Assembly: GCA_905147135.1 (NCBI GenBank)
Contig: LR990039.1
Coordinates: 33,849,708 to 33,913,707, forward strand
Reading direction: 5' to 3'
DNA: 64,000 bases
Source of the DNA: Blastobasis lacticolella
Lineage: Eukaryota > Arthropoda > Insecta > Lepidoptera > Blastobasidae
In this document: one piece after another, positions 12,801-27,800 of the stretch
How the letters are laid out: every line of letters begins with the position of its first letter
Numbering within the stretch: position 1 is the first letter of the stretch
Notes under the pieces: generated by a model
What the model saw: the letters and a program-made list of their open reading frames with translations, nothing else
The model's database searches: none
What the model was told of the DNA's origin: nothing
Program-made: the position numbers and the translations under genes

Positions 12801-15800
12801 CTCTTCGAGTCCGGACGTTATACGGCAGACATACAGGCAAAAGGGCCACCTGATGTAAAATGGTCACCGTTGCCTATGCAGCAACACCAGGGGGCGCAAC
12901 CAATGCGTTGCCCACCTTTAAAACTCCAGGATACGTCTGGCAGTAAAGAGAAAGAGTAGACCCTTTCACTGGCATAGCAACGGTTCCCCATGGAGCATTG
13001 GAGGCCTTACTTATCGATTTATATTTATTTCTGTTATTTGTCATTTCTTTTTATATTTACTAATATAACTGGAGGAACTACAACGGCCGGGCCGTACCTG
13101 AAAATGGGTCCACAGAATACCAGCGCTTCTTGAGCCTCGCAGCACACGTTGAGTACCAATTATGTTGGCCACAGCGGCACCGACAGTGGCATACTTCACA
13201 TTGTTTTACATGTTTTTTCTTTTGTAAGTTTTTCTTTGTCAAATATGTAACTGTTTTATCTTACATTCTCATTTATAATCTTACATATAATCTTAATAGT
13301 ACTGATTGCCTGCGGTATCAAGTAAGATGTGCTACCCCAGCCGGGCGACTCTAATTCGTGATAGGAAAAAAATATCCACGAATTGATTCATTGCTGCGTC
13401 ATCTGTGAGACCTGTCTGTCATGCATGCCTTCGTATAACAAACAAACTATATATTTTTATTTTATCCCGCGATATAACTACCATATCTAGGTCGATTGTC
13501 TTCACTGGAATTCCTACTTTTCCATTTAGGGATCGGCAAGGATTAATATAACTGCCTAATGTGACTTAATTATGGCAAAGGTAATGATATGAACGACGAC
13601 GACGACGACTCGTGACCACGGTGGGTGTAACCCTACCGAAACGTCGGGAAAACAAATCATAAAGGTACGTCGCGTCCAAGTCCCGTCTAATATAATAATA
13701 TGTGTAAAGAACGCGAGTTTAGTTTGAAACAAATAGAAACACTTTATTATTGCAGTTTGGCGTCATCATGTTGTCGCTCTGATGAATGTATTGCCAAAAA
13801 CATTATATCGCTTGTAGCCAAGTTTATTGTGATGAAAGCTATCAAAACAGAGCTCCAAGAAAAATTATAGAAGTCATGGCTGTATGGATGCATCCCCTTT
13901 GCCTATCCTCTTCAGAATGAAAATCAAGAATGGAGTCACGGACCAAACAAGAGGATTTTAAAAGGGATTGAAGTTGAAGCAGTTATTGAGCATTTTATGC
14001 CTACGCCACACTGCGACGGGAAGCACTCTTCGTAGCACTTGGCCTAACACTCCGCTTTGCTTACGCCGGCCTAGAGTTGCCACCTGGCTGGCGGTTTAAT
14101 CATAAAACTGGTGATTATTATTTAAAAAATTCCTCCGCTGCGACGATAGATTTGTTGAATATTGCATTGTCATTTGACTTATACTAATAGGTAGGTATAG
14201 TTTTAAAAGGCAAAATTATAAGGGGCAATTTACCGGGACAAAGAATTTAATACCTACCTACTTAAGTACTTAAAATAGTTACCTAACTAATAATCTTCTA
14301 GGTATCAACTGTCCCGGTTGCGAGTGTTTAGGCCCCGGCCTAGATTTGGCCCGCGAGCCGAAATTTTATATTTTTCATCAGGCATTTAGGCCCGCAGTTT
14401 AAAATATCCTTAAAATGATTTAGGAAACCCGGGGTAAAACATTTTTAATAGTATTTTCAATCGTGGGCTCCAAACGCTTGAGAAAACCTAATTAATTTAA
14501 TTAGGCGTTTCGGTGGCTGTAAACCTTTTAAAACTAAAGTAGCATTATCAAGAAATCTCGTTCCGAATAAGAAACAACTTCAATACACCGATCGCCCCAT
14601 TCCGAAAAATGGCGCTTTCATGATAAAAACTGCAGAAATCGATCACCGAAGCCTGGTCACATTATTAACGCGCGGCGAAGTGCCAGGCGGAGTGCAACGG
14701 CAGGTGCTTAACGCGTAGTGCTTCCCGTTGCAGTATGGCCGCTCCGTTGGGGCGAATATGCATGCATTCATGAATAATGTTCTTCAAGAACCATATTGCA
14801 TATTCGCATGTAAGTGTATATTTCTACTTTCCATATCCATCCATTTTTATAGGTCCATCTTGTTGACTTGCCTGTGTATCAAGCGGTTCTTTACACAAAG
14901 GTTGCCTGGTAGAGAACGCTTACAGCGATAAGGCCGCCTTTGCCCACAACTAGTTATGGTTTTTTGTCGGAACTTTTTAATGTAATTATTCTTGTGTGAG
15001 CAATAAAGAATTTATCTATCTATCATATTGCAGCAAGCTTAAAAGCTCACATAACTTTCATGAATAAAACCGTTGGATAATGAGATGCTCAAACTGCAAA
15101 AAAGTGCATTTCACAAAAACGCTGTATCATACATGTCATTGGCGGTAGTTACATCAATAACAAATAATAGACATTATCATCTTGGCGTCAATATTCCGAT
15201 TGTGCTCTCATTCGTCTCGACCATGATCCAGGAAGTGATAGCTCAGGTAATTACACTAGAGCGGCTGCCGTCTGACCTCCGCGGCTGTTAGCCGGGGAAC
15301 CAGACCCGATGGGGTCATGATTACGCATTTAGTCGCCTGAATGTGCAGGTTTCTTCACGGTGTTTTTAGACTGTGAGGGCGCCGTAGGTTATCCTACGTA
15401 ATAGGGTACAAGATAACTTCTACTGTGTAGCGATAGTAAACGTTGGAAAATGCTGCTGCCCATTTTCCAGACTACGGAGACTCTTGATCTTTTGCCTCGA
15501 AAACATTAGTCGCCTTGTACGACACCCATGAGTGTAAGGGGTTGGTGCTATTCTACTCTGCCGGACACCACACGGCCGACAGACATACACATTATAGTCA
15601 CAAAAAAGCCTTTGTCTGTGCCTTTAATGTGGCTGAAAAGCGGTCTGCCAATAAGATGTGAGGCAGACCGGTTTTTTACTTATAGAATCCACACAAGAGG
15701 ATATGTAAGTACTATAGCTACTAAAAGTTGAAGTTTGGGTTTAGAAAAAAATTTTTTTTTTGTGCACTGGCAGACCAACGTTTTGTGGATCTCATGAAAG

Positions 15801-18800
15801 TCTACTATAGCCACAAAGTAGAATTTTTCTTGTACTCGGATCACGTAGGAAAACCTACGGTCCTCATTGTCTATTGACGACCTGAGTGGTTCAATGGTCA
15901 ACATCGCACCGGTGTGCCACGCAAGAGGTTCGATTCCCGGCCGGGCAGAAATTGAAATGATGAATTTTAATTTCTGTTACGGGTCTGGGTGTTCTATGAA
16001 TAATAAGTATGTATTTAAAAGTATTTAAGTAGTATATCAGTTATCTAGCACCCATAATACAAGCTTTGCTTAGTTTTGGGCTAGATGGCGCTGTGTGAAT
16101 TTGTCCACGAATTTATTTATTATTATTATTATTTCCGTTGGGCATCGACCTAGGTACCTCTCGCTGGACCCGTCAGTAGGCCACCGACTCTCTGCCAGTA
16201 CAACAATCACGGAAACCATTTTAATGCATCTTCGTGTCTCGAGCCCGGAGCCCGGCCTACTCGGAAACCGCAACCTTTCGATAGGCTGAAAGGGTTGAAC
16301 TCTGCAGCTGCAGGCTGGCTTGGCGGCCGGCCAGCGGCCCGTGCCAGGCACCGATGGCACCGAGGCCCCTAATTGACTTCACCTATAGGTTAACACCACC
16401 CTCCGTTTTGAGCGAAAAGCTTCTTGACAGGCAATTTACAGGTGTTGCCGCGGAGGCGCCGTCGATAGCGCTTTAATGGGACCACGATAACGCCGTATTG
16501 ACTGACAGTGGTACAAATTATAAAGTGTGGATATGGCAATAATCTGGGGATAATCTGTAGCCATATTCACAATTATTCGAAATCGTTTCCGAACGATTCG
16601 ACACGAAATTCGTGAGCGGCGAATCCGTGTCGATTGATTCGAAAACTGTTATTCAGAATCCCGATAGATTCCACGGAAACTCTACTCTCTATAACATATG
16701 AAAATTACATAAAAATTAACTGAAGCCACATTTTTCTAAGAACTTTTGCGGGGTCCTTTGTCGATTCCGTATCCGAATCCGATTTCCGAGCCATTGTGAA
16801 TACGGCTACTGTTCTTGTCAGTACTTCTTGTAAACATTCAGTTATTCGGTCACGATTAGCTTGAACTTATGTCTAAATTATTAATCATGCTGAAAATAAT
16901 CTCCCGCACTTCCTTTTTAATTGTTTTGCCCATTATTTAATAATATTTCTCATAACTCACGAAAGTAAACAATTATACGGAAATCTAATTGTTTGTTGTG
17001 ACTGCTACCATCAATTCTACGAACTTATCCGCCTACGGACCCAAACACCTTACTTCCTATGCCATCCGTTTAATTGATGTACTCATATCCAGCCCCGGCT
17101 TCCCACGGGTTTTCTTGGCTTTTCTTTACTGTATTGCATGTAGGTGTAATATTTATAAGCATTTGAAAGAAATTCTTTAACTGGTAATGAAAACCACAAT
17201 AAAATAAATATACTTCGTCAATTCACACAGCGAGTCACAAAGTAAGCAAAGCTTGTGTTATGAGTGTCACAAAACTGATAAACTACTTACACATTTTTAA
17301 TTATATACCATTACATATTTTCCTGCACTTTATGAACAAACTATTACATGTAATAACTACATTTTTTTAATAAACCTAATATACCTATAGACGGTGGTAT
17401 CATAGCAACACTGGAAAACAAAATCCATTTCGATAGTATCAAGATTAAACATTCACGGAACCTGTTATTCCGTTTAGAAAAGGTTAAAAATAGACTCGTT
17501 ACTAACAAGAGAAGCCAAGACATATTTATAGAGAACTAATGCTTGTCTATTTTTGGGTACGCGTAATTTTTAGGTACAAATTCAAGTCACGTTGACGTTA
17601 TTATGTAAATATGAATAAACCAAAACTGTTGTCATTGCCAAGATCGTGAACAGCTATAATAGGCAAGAGACCGAAGGATTTGAAATGAAAATCTACAGGA
17701 CGCATTATGATGGCACATACGATTCTTCTTCCTCTTCTTATCGAGTCGATGGACTAAAACTCTCACTTATACTTTATTCGCCCAGTATTCGGCGACGGAT
17801 ACAGCGTTTGAACTGGCCTTGAACAAGTCCTCCATGGTACAAGTTTTAGGGCACGCCGACCATGAGACGAGGTGATCCGTAGTTTGCGGAGATGTGCCAC
17901 AGTCGCACTGAGAACTGTCATTTGTATATCCCCACTTAAAGAGATTCTCTTTGCATCGGCCCACCTGGGTTCGCAGCCTATTTAACGCCTTAACATTAAC
18001 ATACGATTAACACGACGAATCTTTTAGTAAAAAGTTCGTCTTCGGTTCGAAGTTTAAACGATACCATCTAACTCAACCTAGCCCCATACTCCAATGCCAT
18101 GCCTCCATATAAATCAATGGGAACTTGGATGGGGCCCAACTACAAGCGCTTCCGTGCCACCGAAGTGACTTCTGCAACGAACCAAAGTTCACCAATCAAT
18201 TTCTACCGCAACTATGGATACTCACCAGTACGGTTCCGTGATCGACTCACGTACTTCCAACGAAGGTAATTACTAATGGCACTGTCGTGTATAGTCATGT
18301 TTTGTAGGAGGAAGCTACTAATGTGGCTAATTTGACAATACCTAACAACTACCTGAAATATTTATTATATAATAAATAATAAATAAATAATAATAATAAA
18401 TATTCGTGGACAAATTCACACAGCGCCATCTAGCCCCAAACTAAGCAAAGCTTGTACTATGGGTGCTAGATAAGTGATAAACTACTTAATTACTTTTAAA
18501 TACATACTTATTATAAATAGAACACCCAGACCCGTAACAGAAATTAAAATTCATCATTTCAATTTCTGCCCGGCCGGGAATCGAACCCAGGACCTCTTGC
18601 GTGGCAGACCGGCATGTTGACCATTGAACCACTCAGGTCGAACCATATATATATTAACGTGTGGTATGTGTATGCCTAAAATAATGTGTTGAATGCGAGG
18701 TTTATTTAAGTATTTGAGCAAAGAAGTACATAGTAAGAAGCGTGTGTAGCAAGCAATCACTCGTTCTGTCCGGTTAAAGGATTCGATAGACACACCACTA

Positions 18801-21800
18801 TTTGTTGTCTACATTTGCCACTCTCCGCTTATTGTAGGTAGTCTGGCCGAGACCACTTTAGTAATAATACTGCCCCTCGTCCTCCCTTTTCAACCCCAGT
18901 CTGAGGGGTGTAGCTGTGGAACTGTGGATCTTCTGTATATATGTGGGCATCGTAATAACTCGAGAGGGTTGGACCGATTGCGAAGGGGCCACTAATTAAT
19001 GTGATACTAGTGGACCAGACGCTGCTTCGATCGCGTACATCGTCTTTAATCCTACCTACTTATAAGCCTGCCTCTTGAATCACTATGTGTACTGTTGAAA
19101 ACCGCATTAAAATCCGTTGCGTAGTTTAAAAGATCTAAGCGTTACATATCTTCCTTAACATTATCGTATTGTTTATCCCGCACCGTCTACTGTTTTCGAT
19201 ATTTTTTTTTGTCAAGGTTGACTGGTAGATAAGGCTACTTTAGCTTTAAGTCCGCCAATGTACCTTTAGTGCATAAAGATTTAAAAAATAAATATCTACA
19301 GATGTATACTTGATCGGGGGATTTCCGACGGTTTCCTGACCGTTGAATTATTATTATTATTTTATTAGCGAGTACCCAGTGAGATATTGTTAAGAAGACT
19401 TGTGCCAGATTGTTCAGATTAAAAGAAATGAGAAAATTGGGTGGTGTTGACGAAATCGGCCTCAGAATTGCGGGACTGAGGAAGGTAGATAGGTATATTT
19501 GGTAACTATCGTCACTAACAGAAGCACTCAGCCAGTGCCGCCATCCAAAACTGTTCGTGGTAGGGTCCATAATAGCTATTTTATTCTTTTGCCGAACGTT
19601 ATATCTACTCCATTCGGCGAACAGTTAAAAGTTTGGTTTTGTTCAGGTTAGTATTAGCTTCACGAAGGATTTATGGCTACGCGGTTGTTGTACTTTCGTT
19701 TTCGAGGTTTATACAAAAATTATTGAATTTAAAGAGTTTTCCCAACATCCCCAGTAACCGGATAAGTGCCCAAAAGGCTGGCCGCATTACCCCGCTTAAT
19801 AGCGAGGCTAATTCGCTGGCCGAAGCAGAGGCCTTCTGGTCATTAGAAGCACCGACATGGCGCTTGGCTATCTCCCTATACAGGGTATGTGCGCCTGGTC
19901 TCAATGGCCAAAGTTTAAACCAACGTTTTCCAGGTTTCAAATATTTAAGCGCAAATATATATCCCTGCTCGACGCAAATACATTTTGCTGTTGCAAAATA
20001 TATTGCAGCGTTTACAGTCGAGGCGGCACCGGCCCCAAGTTGACTGCCAGTGGCAGGCAGATAGGACGGCGCATTGGCAAGTGGCATCCCATTATAGAAT
20101 TCATTTTAAACAGAATAGCATGCCAAATGCACTACCTATTTACAATAACAACTACCTAGATCCACTGTGCTCCCGCCTGGGAGTGAATGCAATACTGGTA
20201 AAAATAAAGTGCGAGTATTGAATAAAAAGGGGGATTCCACGCTGCTAAAAGCATTCTTATTAACAAACATAACTATAATATTGCGGCTGTTCATTACTAT
20301 AGCATTAAAATCTCCCTCATTTTTTTTATCTCTAAGAACCACCCGGTCGGGTGAGGGATATTGAAAGAAATTCATAAGTTCGGATTTAAAAGTTCATAAG
20401 TTCGGCGCGTCTATCGATGACAGGAAATTCTGAAGAATTATTTAATCCTGAACATTTTAAAATAACCCATTCGGGTCAGAAATGTCTTTATGAGGTCTCA
20501 CAGTTTGCGCGACCACACAAGTCCAACTGACAATACTGGTATGGCGATGGACTATCGTCACTATGCTTCTGTCAAAACGAATGAACGTATAGCTAAGAAA
20601 TAAGCGTATTGAACGCAGTCAGTTCACTTTGCAGAGTCGCTAGCAAGCACTATGAGAACGCATAGTAACGCTGCTTATACAAATATTGTTTGTTAATGCG
20701 AATGTAAATCTCGCCAATATGTATGTATCGATAATATGTATGTATGTATACCCATTAACTGGCCAATTCTCGGTATTAGATAAGGCGTATTGCAGCTCGC
20801 CAGGGGAACCCCGGGCGTACATTACTATTACGTAGACGAAAACAATAACTCAATACCGTCTAAAGTATTGTATGGAATTCTATGTAAAACGATAAGTAAC
20901 CAATTTTACCAGGTAAAATTGAATAAAATATGGTAATTGATCAGTTCATTGGTTTATCCCACCTGCTTCCTTCGCTAGAATCTAATATGCTGCCGATGGC
21001 GGCAGACTTTATCCCCCTCTCCACACAAAGTATTTAGCTGCATAGATTTATTTAGCTGTATAGTGTACGCACACATTCCTTATCGGAGGCAAAACCCCAC
21101 ATGTACGAAATAGCTGCGCTCTTGAAATTTGTTTACATTCGCTGTTTAATACTCCTGCTCCCACCCTGCGGTCTGCATTCCAGATGCAGACAGATGGGGG
21201 GAGCGAACCCGCTTCGCAATTTCCACTTCGTTACGTCGCCGGTGTGGTGTATGGCTTCAGAAGTACTGTTTTGTAGTTGGAATACGTCTGGCTGGTTTTG
21301 CAGGGGCCACATTTCTGAACGGCAGTCTGCCGGAATCGGAACCGCTTCAATAAATTCTGAATTTGTTTTGCTTGAGTACGTCTCGGATAATGTGGGTGGT
21401 GGAGGCGGATATTGTGGCTCGGTGGGGGCGGATGTCTGGTTTCCTCGGTGCACTCTAAGATAATTAGTTTACTTTTCTAGCGAAGACTAAATTTCTGCCG
21501 ATGCGGTTAAAAGACTTGGGATTATTTTTTATGGTCTTCCTAATTTTGAGTGCTTCAATCCAAGAAGGTATACGTATTGAATATACTTATGTGGAGTAAA
21601 GATCGATTTATACTAGGTACTAGCCGACGGTGATTTCGCCCTAGCCCCCTCCATCCACGCATTTGGCTACTGGTAAACTGAGGTACTCCCTGAAAATACT
21701 TATAAATGCTCGTAACCGCGACAGTTTAAAATGTTACGTGAAAGCGACATGAGAACACAGTGAGATCAACTTATTTGTTTGGTTGTCGCCGCCAGAGAAG

Positions 21801-24800
21801 TGGACATTTCAAACAGTCATTTCAGTACAATAATGGCTTAGTTCCGATTTTAGTTATTGAATAATACAATTTGGGAGAGGACCGTTTTTTATTTTGTGCT
21901 ATTTTTAAGTCTGGCTATCAATTACCCGTATCACACATTAGAAAAGGACGTAGAACGTTCTAACGTAACTCAATGAGAGTTTATCTATATAATGATAGTC
22001 GGATCGTTTAAGTTCCGTAATCATTTATGATATGAAGATTTATCTCATTAATTTGGTCATAAAATTTAATTTTGAAACCTACGAAAACGACCCATGTTAT
22101 CGAAAGCTAGTCACTTTGCTAGTAGGGAGAGTCAAAGCGCTTTGTCTACAAACCTACACGGCCCTATTAATAACATGGTATAACTTGACAGGTAGGAAGA
22201 GCTTTTGCTAATACCAGATGTTAAGTTACGCTACGTTTATTAATACGGGTGACATTCCTGTACGCTACCAGATGGCTTAGTGGTAAGAGGGTCCGACTCG
22301 TGAGCAAGAGGTCCCCGGTTCGAATCCCACTGCCGCCATGGACTCTTTTCTGAGTTACGTACGCTAACCGATGCTCTTACGGTGAGGGAAAAAATCGTGA
22401 TGAAACTTGCACATTCAGGCGACTGAATGTGTAACCATGATCCAATCTGGTCAGGTTCCCCTGATAGCAAGATCACGGAGGTCAGATGGTAGTCGCTCCA
22501 CTGTAATAACCTGATCTGCCAAATTCGAGTCGTTCTCGAGAGCACAACCGCGACATTAACGCCGAGATGATTATTATTACTTTTATATTCCTAAACGCTA
22601 TCTCTCATCCTACCTACGTCCCAACTAATTATCTTTGTCTTAATAAGCAGATCGAGACCGTTACGTTCCCACGTCATTACAGGAATTAATTCATGAAATA
22701 ACAATGAATGGACCTTTGGCACATACATTCGTCATGTGGGCGAATACTCCTTAATTAATACGAAGATTAAAAACAATTGGTATAACTGTGTAATCTTTCT
22801 ATACATAGTATAAAACACAGTCGCTTCAAGGCAACTGTATCTATGTACGCTTAGATATTTCACGCGCAACGGATTTTAATGCGGTTTTAACTCTAAGCCA
22901 GAAAAGGGTAGATAGGGGGACTTGATATTGTACAATGTACCCAGTAGCTCACAGCGCATTAGAAATACATATGAACATTATTTGTTTATGCCTAGGGATA
23001 GTAAATCCCATGCAGGGAGACGTGCCCCGATTAATCGTATCTTTAAAATGTACAATGATCACTTTAACGACATTGACATTTTTACTAGTTCAGCAAATAT
23101 ATTTAGGGATAAAATTGTCCAGAAATTACAAAATATAGACATAGTTGGTGCAGTCTAAGATTAAGAAAGTGATTCTCATTTTGTATAAAACTTTGTGTAA
23201 AGAGTTAGAGTTAAAGTGGGTATACTTGATTGTGCTCTGTCTGAAATGGTAGCCCTGATATGAGCAGTCAGAGCATTAACAAGTAAGAAGTTAATATTTT
23301 TTATTTTTGTTTTATTTTTAGAAATAATATAATAATAATAATATATTTGAGAAATGTTTTTCTGACTGTTTGTGTGGGGGGGGTTTCAGAATTTTGTTTT
23401 TCCTATCTGTGGGAAACGGTGTTGGTTACACAATAAGTAAATTATGTACAATGTATCTATTGTAGTTAAAATATATTGTGTAATTGTTTGTTTCTCCAAA
23501 TAAACTAAAACAAAATAAAGCAGGTGTATGCGAACGAAGTCGCGCCGGGTCCACTAGTACTATATATTAACCGCATAGTAATCGTGACTGCGCAAAATAA
23601 TATATTTTTACTCGCAACCAGACCTAATTACTCATAAGAATGGTGCGGCATTGAGGGATTTCCCGCTCGAATTGGAGCCGCTCGGGAAAATACCTCAACC
23701 TGACAGAATTCCCCAGGCAAACTTTACTATTTTAAATAGCATTGTGTACTTGGCGGGGTGGATGGGGCCAGGATACCAATATTGTAAGGTTTCCCGTGCA
23801 CCGGGGGATTGCTTTGTTAGGAGTCTAGCATTTTCCAATTTGACGACGTAGCAACGTAGACTCTGCCTAAAAAAGTTAAGCGACTTGGGAAATTATAGGA
23901 TTGATTGAAATCCACAAGTATGCAACCCGATTTTGAATAATAAATATTAATAATAATATCTTTATTTCAGACTTAAAAATCCATAGAGTTTTAGTAAATG
24001 TGTGTTAGTTGACAGTTTAACCTAATTTTTATGTTAGTACTGTTAGTATAAATTTAATTAAGCTTATTTTTTAACGCCAATGGCTATTTTTATTAAATGG
24101 TTTTGGATCGGACAGTCCAATCTCTCCGCAATGGTCTTCAGGATGCTGTTGCGGCTACCCCTGAGGCGCTGCAGCAACGACGCGGTTTTCTTGCGCATGA
24201 TTGCATGGAAGCCGTCCGTGCGCGCCTCCGCGAACATTCCTGAGGCGCTGCAGAACCTTTCAGCTACTATATTTTCTTATACAGACAAGAGATCTTCATT
24301 ATTTAATCAGTTTTGCTTACTTGTAGATTTCGATCATCTTATAATTTCTCATGTCGCTTTACATTTAAGACAGTCGGTCCTGGGGTTCTAGAAATTGGTG
24401 TCCATTAGCAGCGGTGACCACTTTAGCAATCGGGTGGTCCGCTTGCTTTTTTCCACAAAAATAACTTATTTTTAAATATCACCAAAGAGTCCAGTAACCT
24501 TGCGAAAACATTGAATCATAGGTATACTACGTAACGGTGCGTTATCTGTGGAAATCCTTTTGATAAGCCGTGAACTATGGCTACTCACGATCGTGACGTA
24601 ACTACGATATCGTGCTCCAATCGTAACGAAGTCTTTATTTTCAAACTATTTGTTATTATCTATTACCGTTTAATCAGCTACAATTACAAAGTAATGTGCG
24701 TAGTAGGCGTAAAATTGTGCCGGAGGTTTTTAGGAGGAAATAAATAAATAAAAATAAATAATAAATAAATAACAAATAATTGTGGACAAATTCACACAAC

Positions 24801-27800
24801 GTCTTCTAGTCCCAAACTAAGCGAAGCCTGTAATATGGGTGCTAGATAGCTAATAAACTACTTAAATACTTTTGAATGCATACATATTAAATAGATTACC
24901 CAACCTTTAACCTAAAATAAAAAAATACATTTTTATTTCCGCCCGGCCGGGGATCGAACCCGGGACCTCTTGCGTGGCAGACCTGAATGTTGACGATTGA
25001 ACCACTCAGGTCGTCAAATAAGCAAACATAATCCCTATAGAGCGTTTCTGTTCAGCTCCGTGGGTTTTGTGTAGGACTAGCGATACTCTCTCCACGCGAT
25101 ATTCAGTCTCGACTAATTAATCTGTTTTAGAGACTAATTAGACAAGTTTGCTATTACACCGCGCTGAATATTACACGCTAAATCATTCAGAATTGCCGTT
25201 AAGGGTATTTTAATCCGATTTCGGTTTAGGTAGGCTCTGAGGGAGTATTTAGTACTTTATTTAAATATTGTATGAGTAAAAACTATAGCGATATCGTTAC
25301 CTACGTAGGTAGAGAAACGCGAACAATATCGAGGCTACCCGGGATCTCCGTAGACCAGAAAACGGGCAGCAGAATTTTCCGCTGAGTGTTTTCAATTGAA
25401 AATGCTGCGGTGGATTTATGGCGTAACACGACTCCGCCGAGTACGTAGCTAGTACATTCGTGGCAGCGTTGGCGTGAGACATCGCGGACGTCACGCGCTG
25501 CGTAAGAACCAGGGATACTTGCGAAATAGGTGCCTAAATCTGCCGGTATTGAAAAAGAGGTCCCAACGACGGCCTAAGAAGCTATGAATAGACATCGCCG
25601 GTTGGATGCGAGCGGCTTGCGATGCCAGGATGCCGAAGACCGGGCGAAATGGAGAAGAATGAGTACGAAAGCGGGAGAGACTAACAGATGATGGTAATTT
25701 AGCAGATGATTATTATTCTCAACAATACCCTCCACCAATGTGGAGGTGATTCCAGTCCAGCAGCGGATTTGTCTGATAGAGAAATAATACGGGCTGATAA
25801 CGCCAGTGTTTGCCGAGCGCGCTCCATACAAATGTAGTTTGATAATATTCTCAATATTCCGCTATCATTGCCAATGTAATTTTGTAGACGTGATCCGGAA
25901 ACCAATCATCATCACAGCCCGTAACAGTCCACTGCAGGACTTAGGGCCTCTCCCATGAAAGGTTATTAAGATTATTGCCACAATCTCCACGCTCGGCAGG
26001 CCGGTTGGAGATCGCAGTGTTTAAATATATAACAATGGAAAATGCTGCTGCCCATTTTCCAGACTACGGAGACTCTTCATCTTTTGCCTCGAAAACATTA
26101 GTCGCCTTGTACGACACCCATGAGTGTAAGGGGTTGGTGCTATTCTAATCTGCCGGACACCACACGGCCATGGAAACTAATGTATGTATATATTTAAACT
26201 TAAGTCCCTTGTAACTTTTAAACGATATATTTTAACGAAAATCAGACAAACCATGAGCATAGATATTGGTTACTGGATTACGTGTAAAAAAATTTATTGA
26301 TATTTTATAGAAATTGCGTAATATTGAAAATAACATGATCAAACTTGTTTAGACATTGTGACTAGTGTGATTGGACATCGCTCGGGATTGAAGATAAAAA
26401 AAAACATTTTAGAGTTAATTTCCTGGTTGTGCTCTCGAGAACGAGGGCCCGCGGTCCGCCTTGACCATGATCCAGGATTTGGCGATCAGGTAATTACAGT
26501 GGAGCGACCACCATCTGACCTCCGTGACCCTGCTATCAGGGGAACCTGACCAGATTGGATCACGGTTGCCAGAATTTGCAGGTTTCATCACGATGTTTTC
26601 CCTCACCGTAAGAGCATCGGTTGGTATACAATTAATGTACATAACTCAGAAAAGAGTCATCGGTACGAGTTGGATCAACCGCCCGGCTACCGACGCTTTT
26701 ATTTGAAGAAAAAGTACCTATAACAGGCAGGTATGCGCTTGAGTTTACACGCTCAGTCAACACTTAGTCAGTGTTAACACATTAGCGATAATCGTGAAGA
26801 TTTATACGCCCCGGACGCTTGTGTGTCACCACAGCAGAGTGAACGAATCATAGTGTTATATAGAAAATTGTCGTCGTCAGAGGCAGTAAAATGATATTAA
26901 ACATTCCTGGACAGTTGCTAACGATTGCAAACGACTGCCTATAGTGTACCTATTTTTCTTTTGCATATATGTAGACATGTCGCAGCCGGATGGTTAAATT
27001 AGCCGGTTAACTAAACGGCTAGCTTTTTGAGCAATTATTTAGTTGAAAATTGCCAGTTTCATAAGATTTTAAAGTGATGTTGAAAGAACGATATTGCCTC
27101 GAGTTTACGCAACTCTTTCACACATCGTTCCAATGCTAACCTGCCCACAATAACTTCAAAGTATAATAATAGTTTGCATTAGGTTTCTATTCGGTTAGTT
27201 TAGGTTAGCATTATGACAATGAATGGAAGAGCTCCGTAAACTCGAGGCAATATCGTTCATTTGACCTTACTTTCAAAGTTCATGAATATGGCCAATTGTT
27301 AATTAAATAACTGCTTAAATAGCCAGCCGTTTAATTAACCGACTAATTTAACCATTTGGCTGCGACAGATACATTACGTGCCTTCAGCACGTTTGGAAAT
27401 CTCTGTGACTACGGAAACTGTTGAAAAATTCTATAAGTACGAGTAATAGAACACAGCCTTGGCACTACATTACTAGGCTACAGCGCTATTTAACTTAAAT
27501 AAACTTTCAGGAATATATGGCAAATGCAAAGGGAAAAACTACCTGGAGAGGTTTTCCCTGGAGAGTACAACGTGGAGTTCTTCAAGAAAGGGGTTAAGGG
27601 TTTTTACGGGTTCGGCAACGCGTGGGTGATGCCCCTGGTATTGCAAACGTCCATATACGGTGACTGCTTACCATCAGGAAAGCCGCAAGCTTGTTTTCCA
27701 CCTTAGTGGTACAAAAAAAAGAAAAAAGAGCACCGTAGGTTATACTACATCATCTAGAAAAATCTACTTTGTAACGATAGTACAAGTTTGGGAGACCCAC

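Noticed and set aside
19633..20087. Overlapping 136-codon frames on both strands
   Set aside because: No domain, no splice signals and no support for either strand; more likely an old repeat or chance.
21101..21463. 120- and 106-codon frames on opposite strands
   Set aside because: No recognised motif; the proline run on the minus strand alone is not enough to call a gene.
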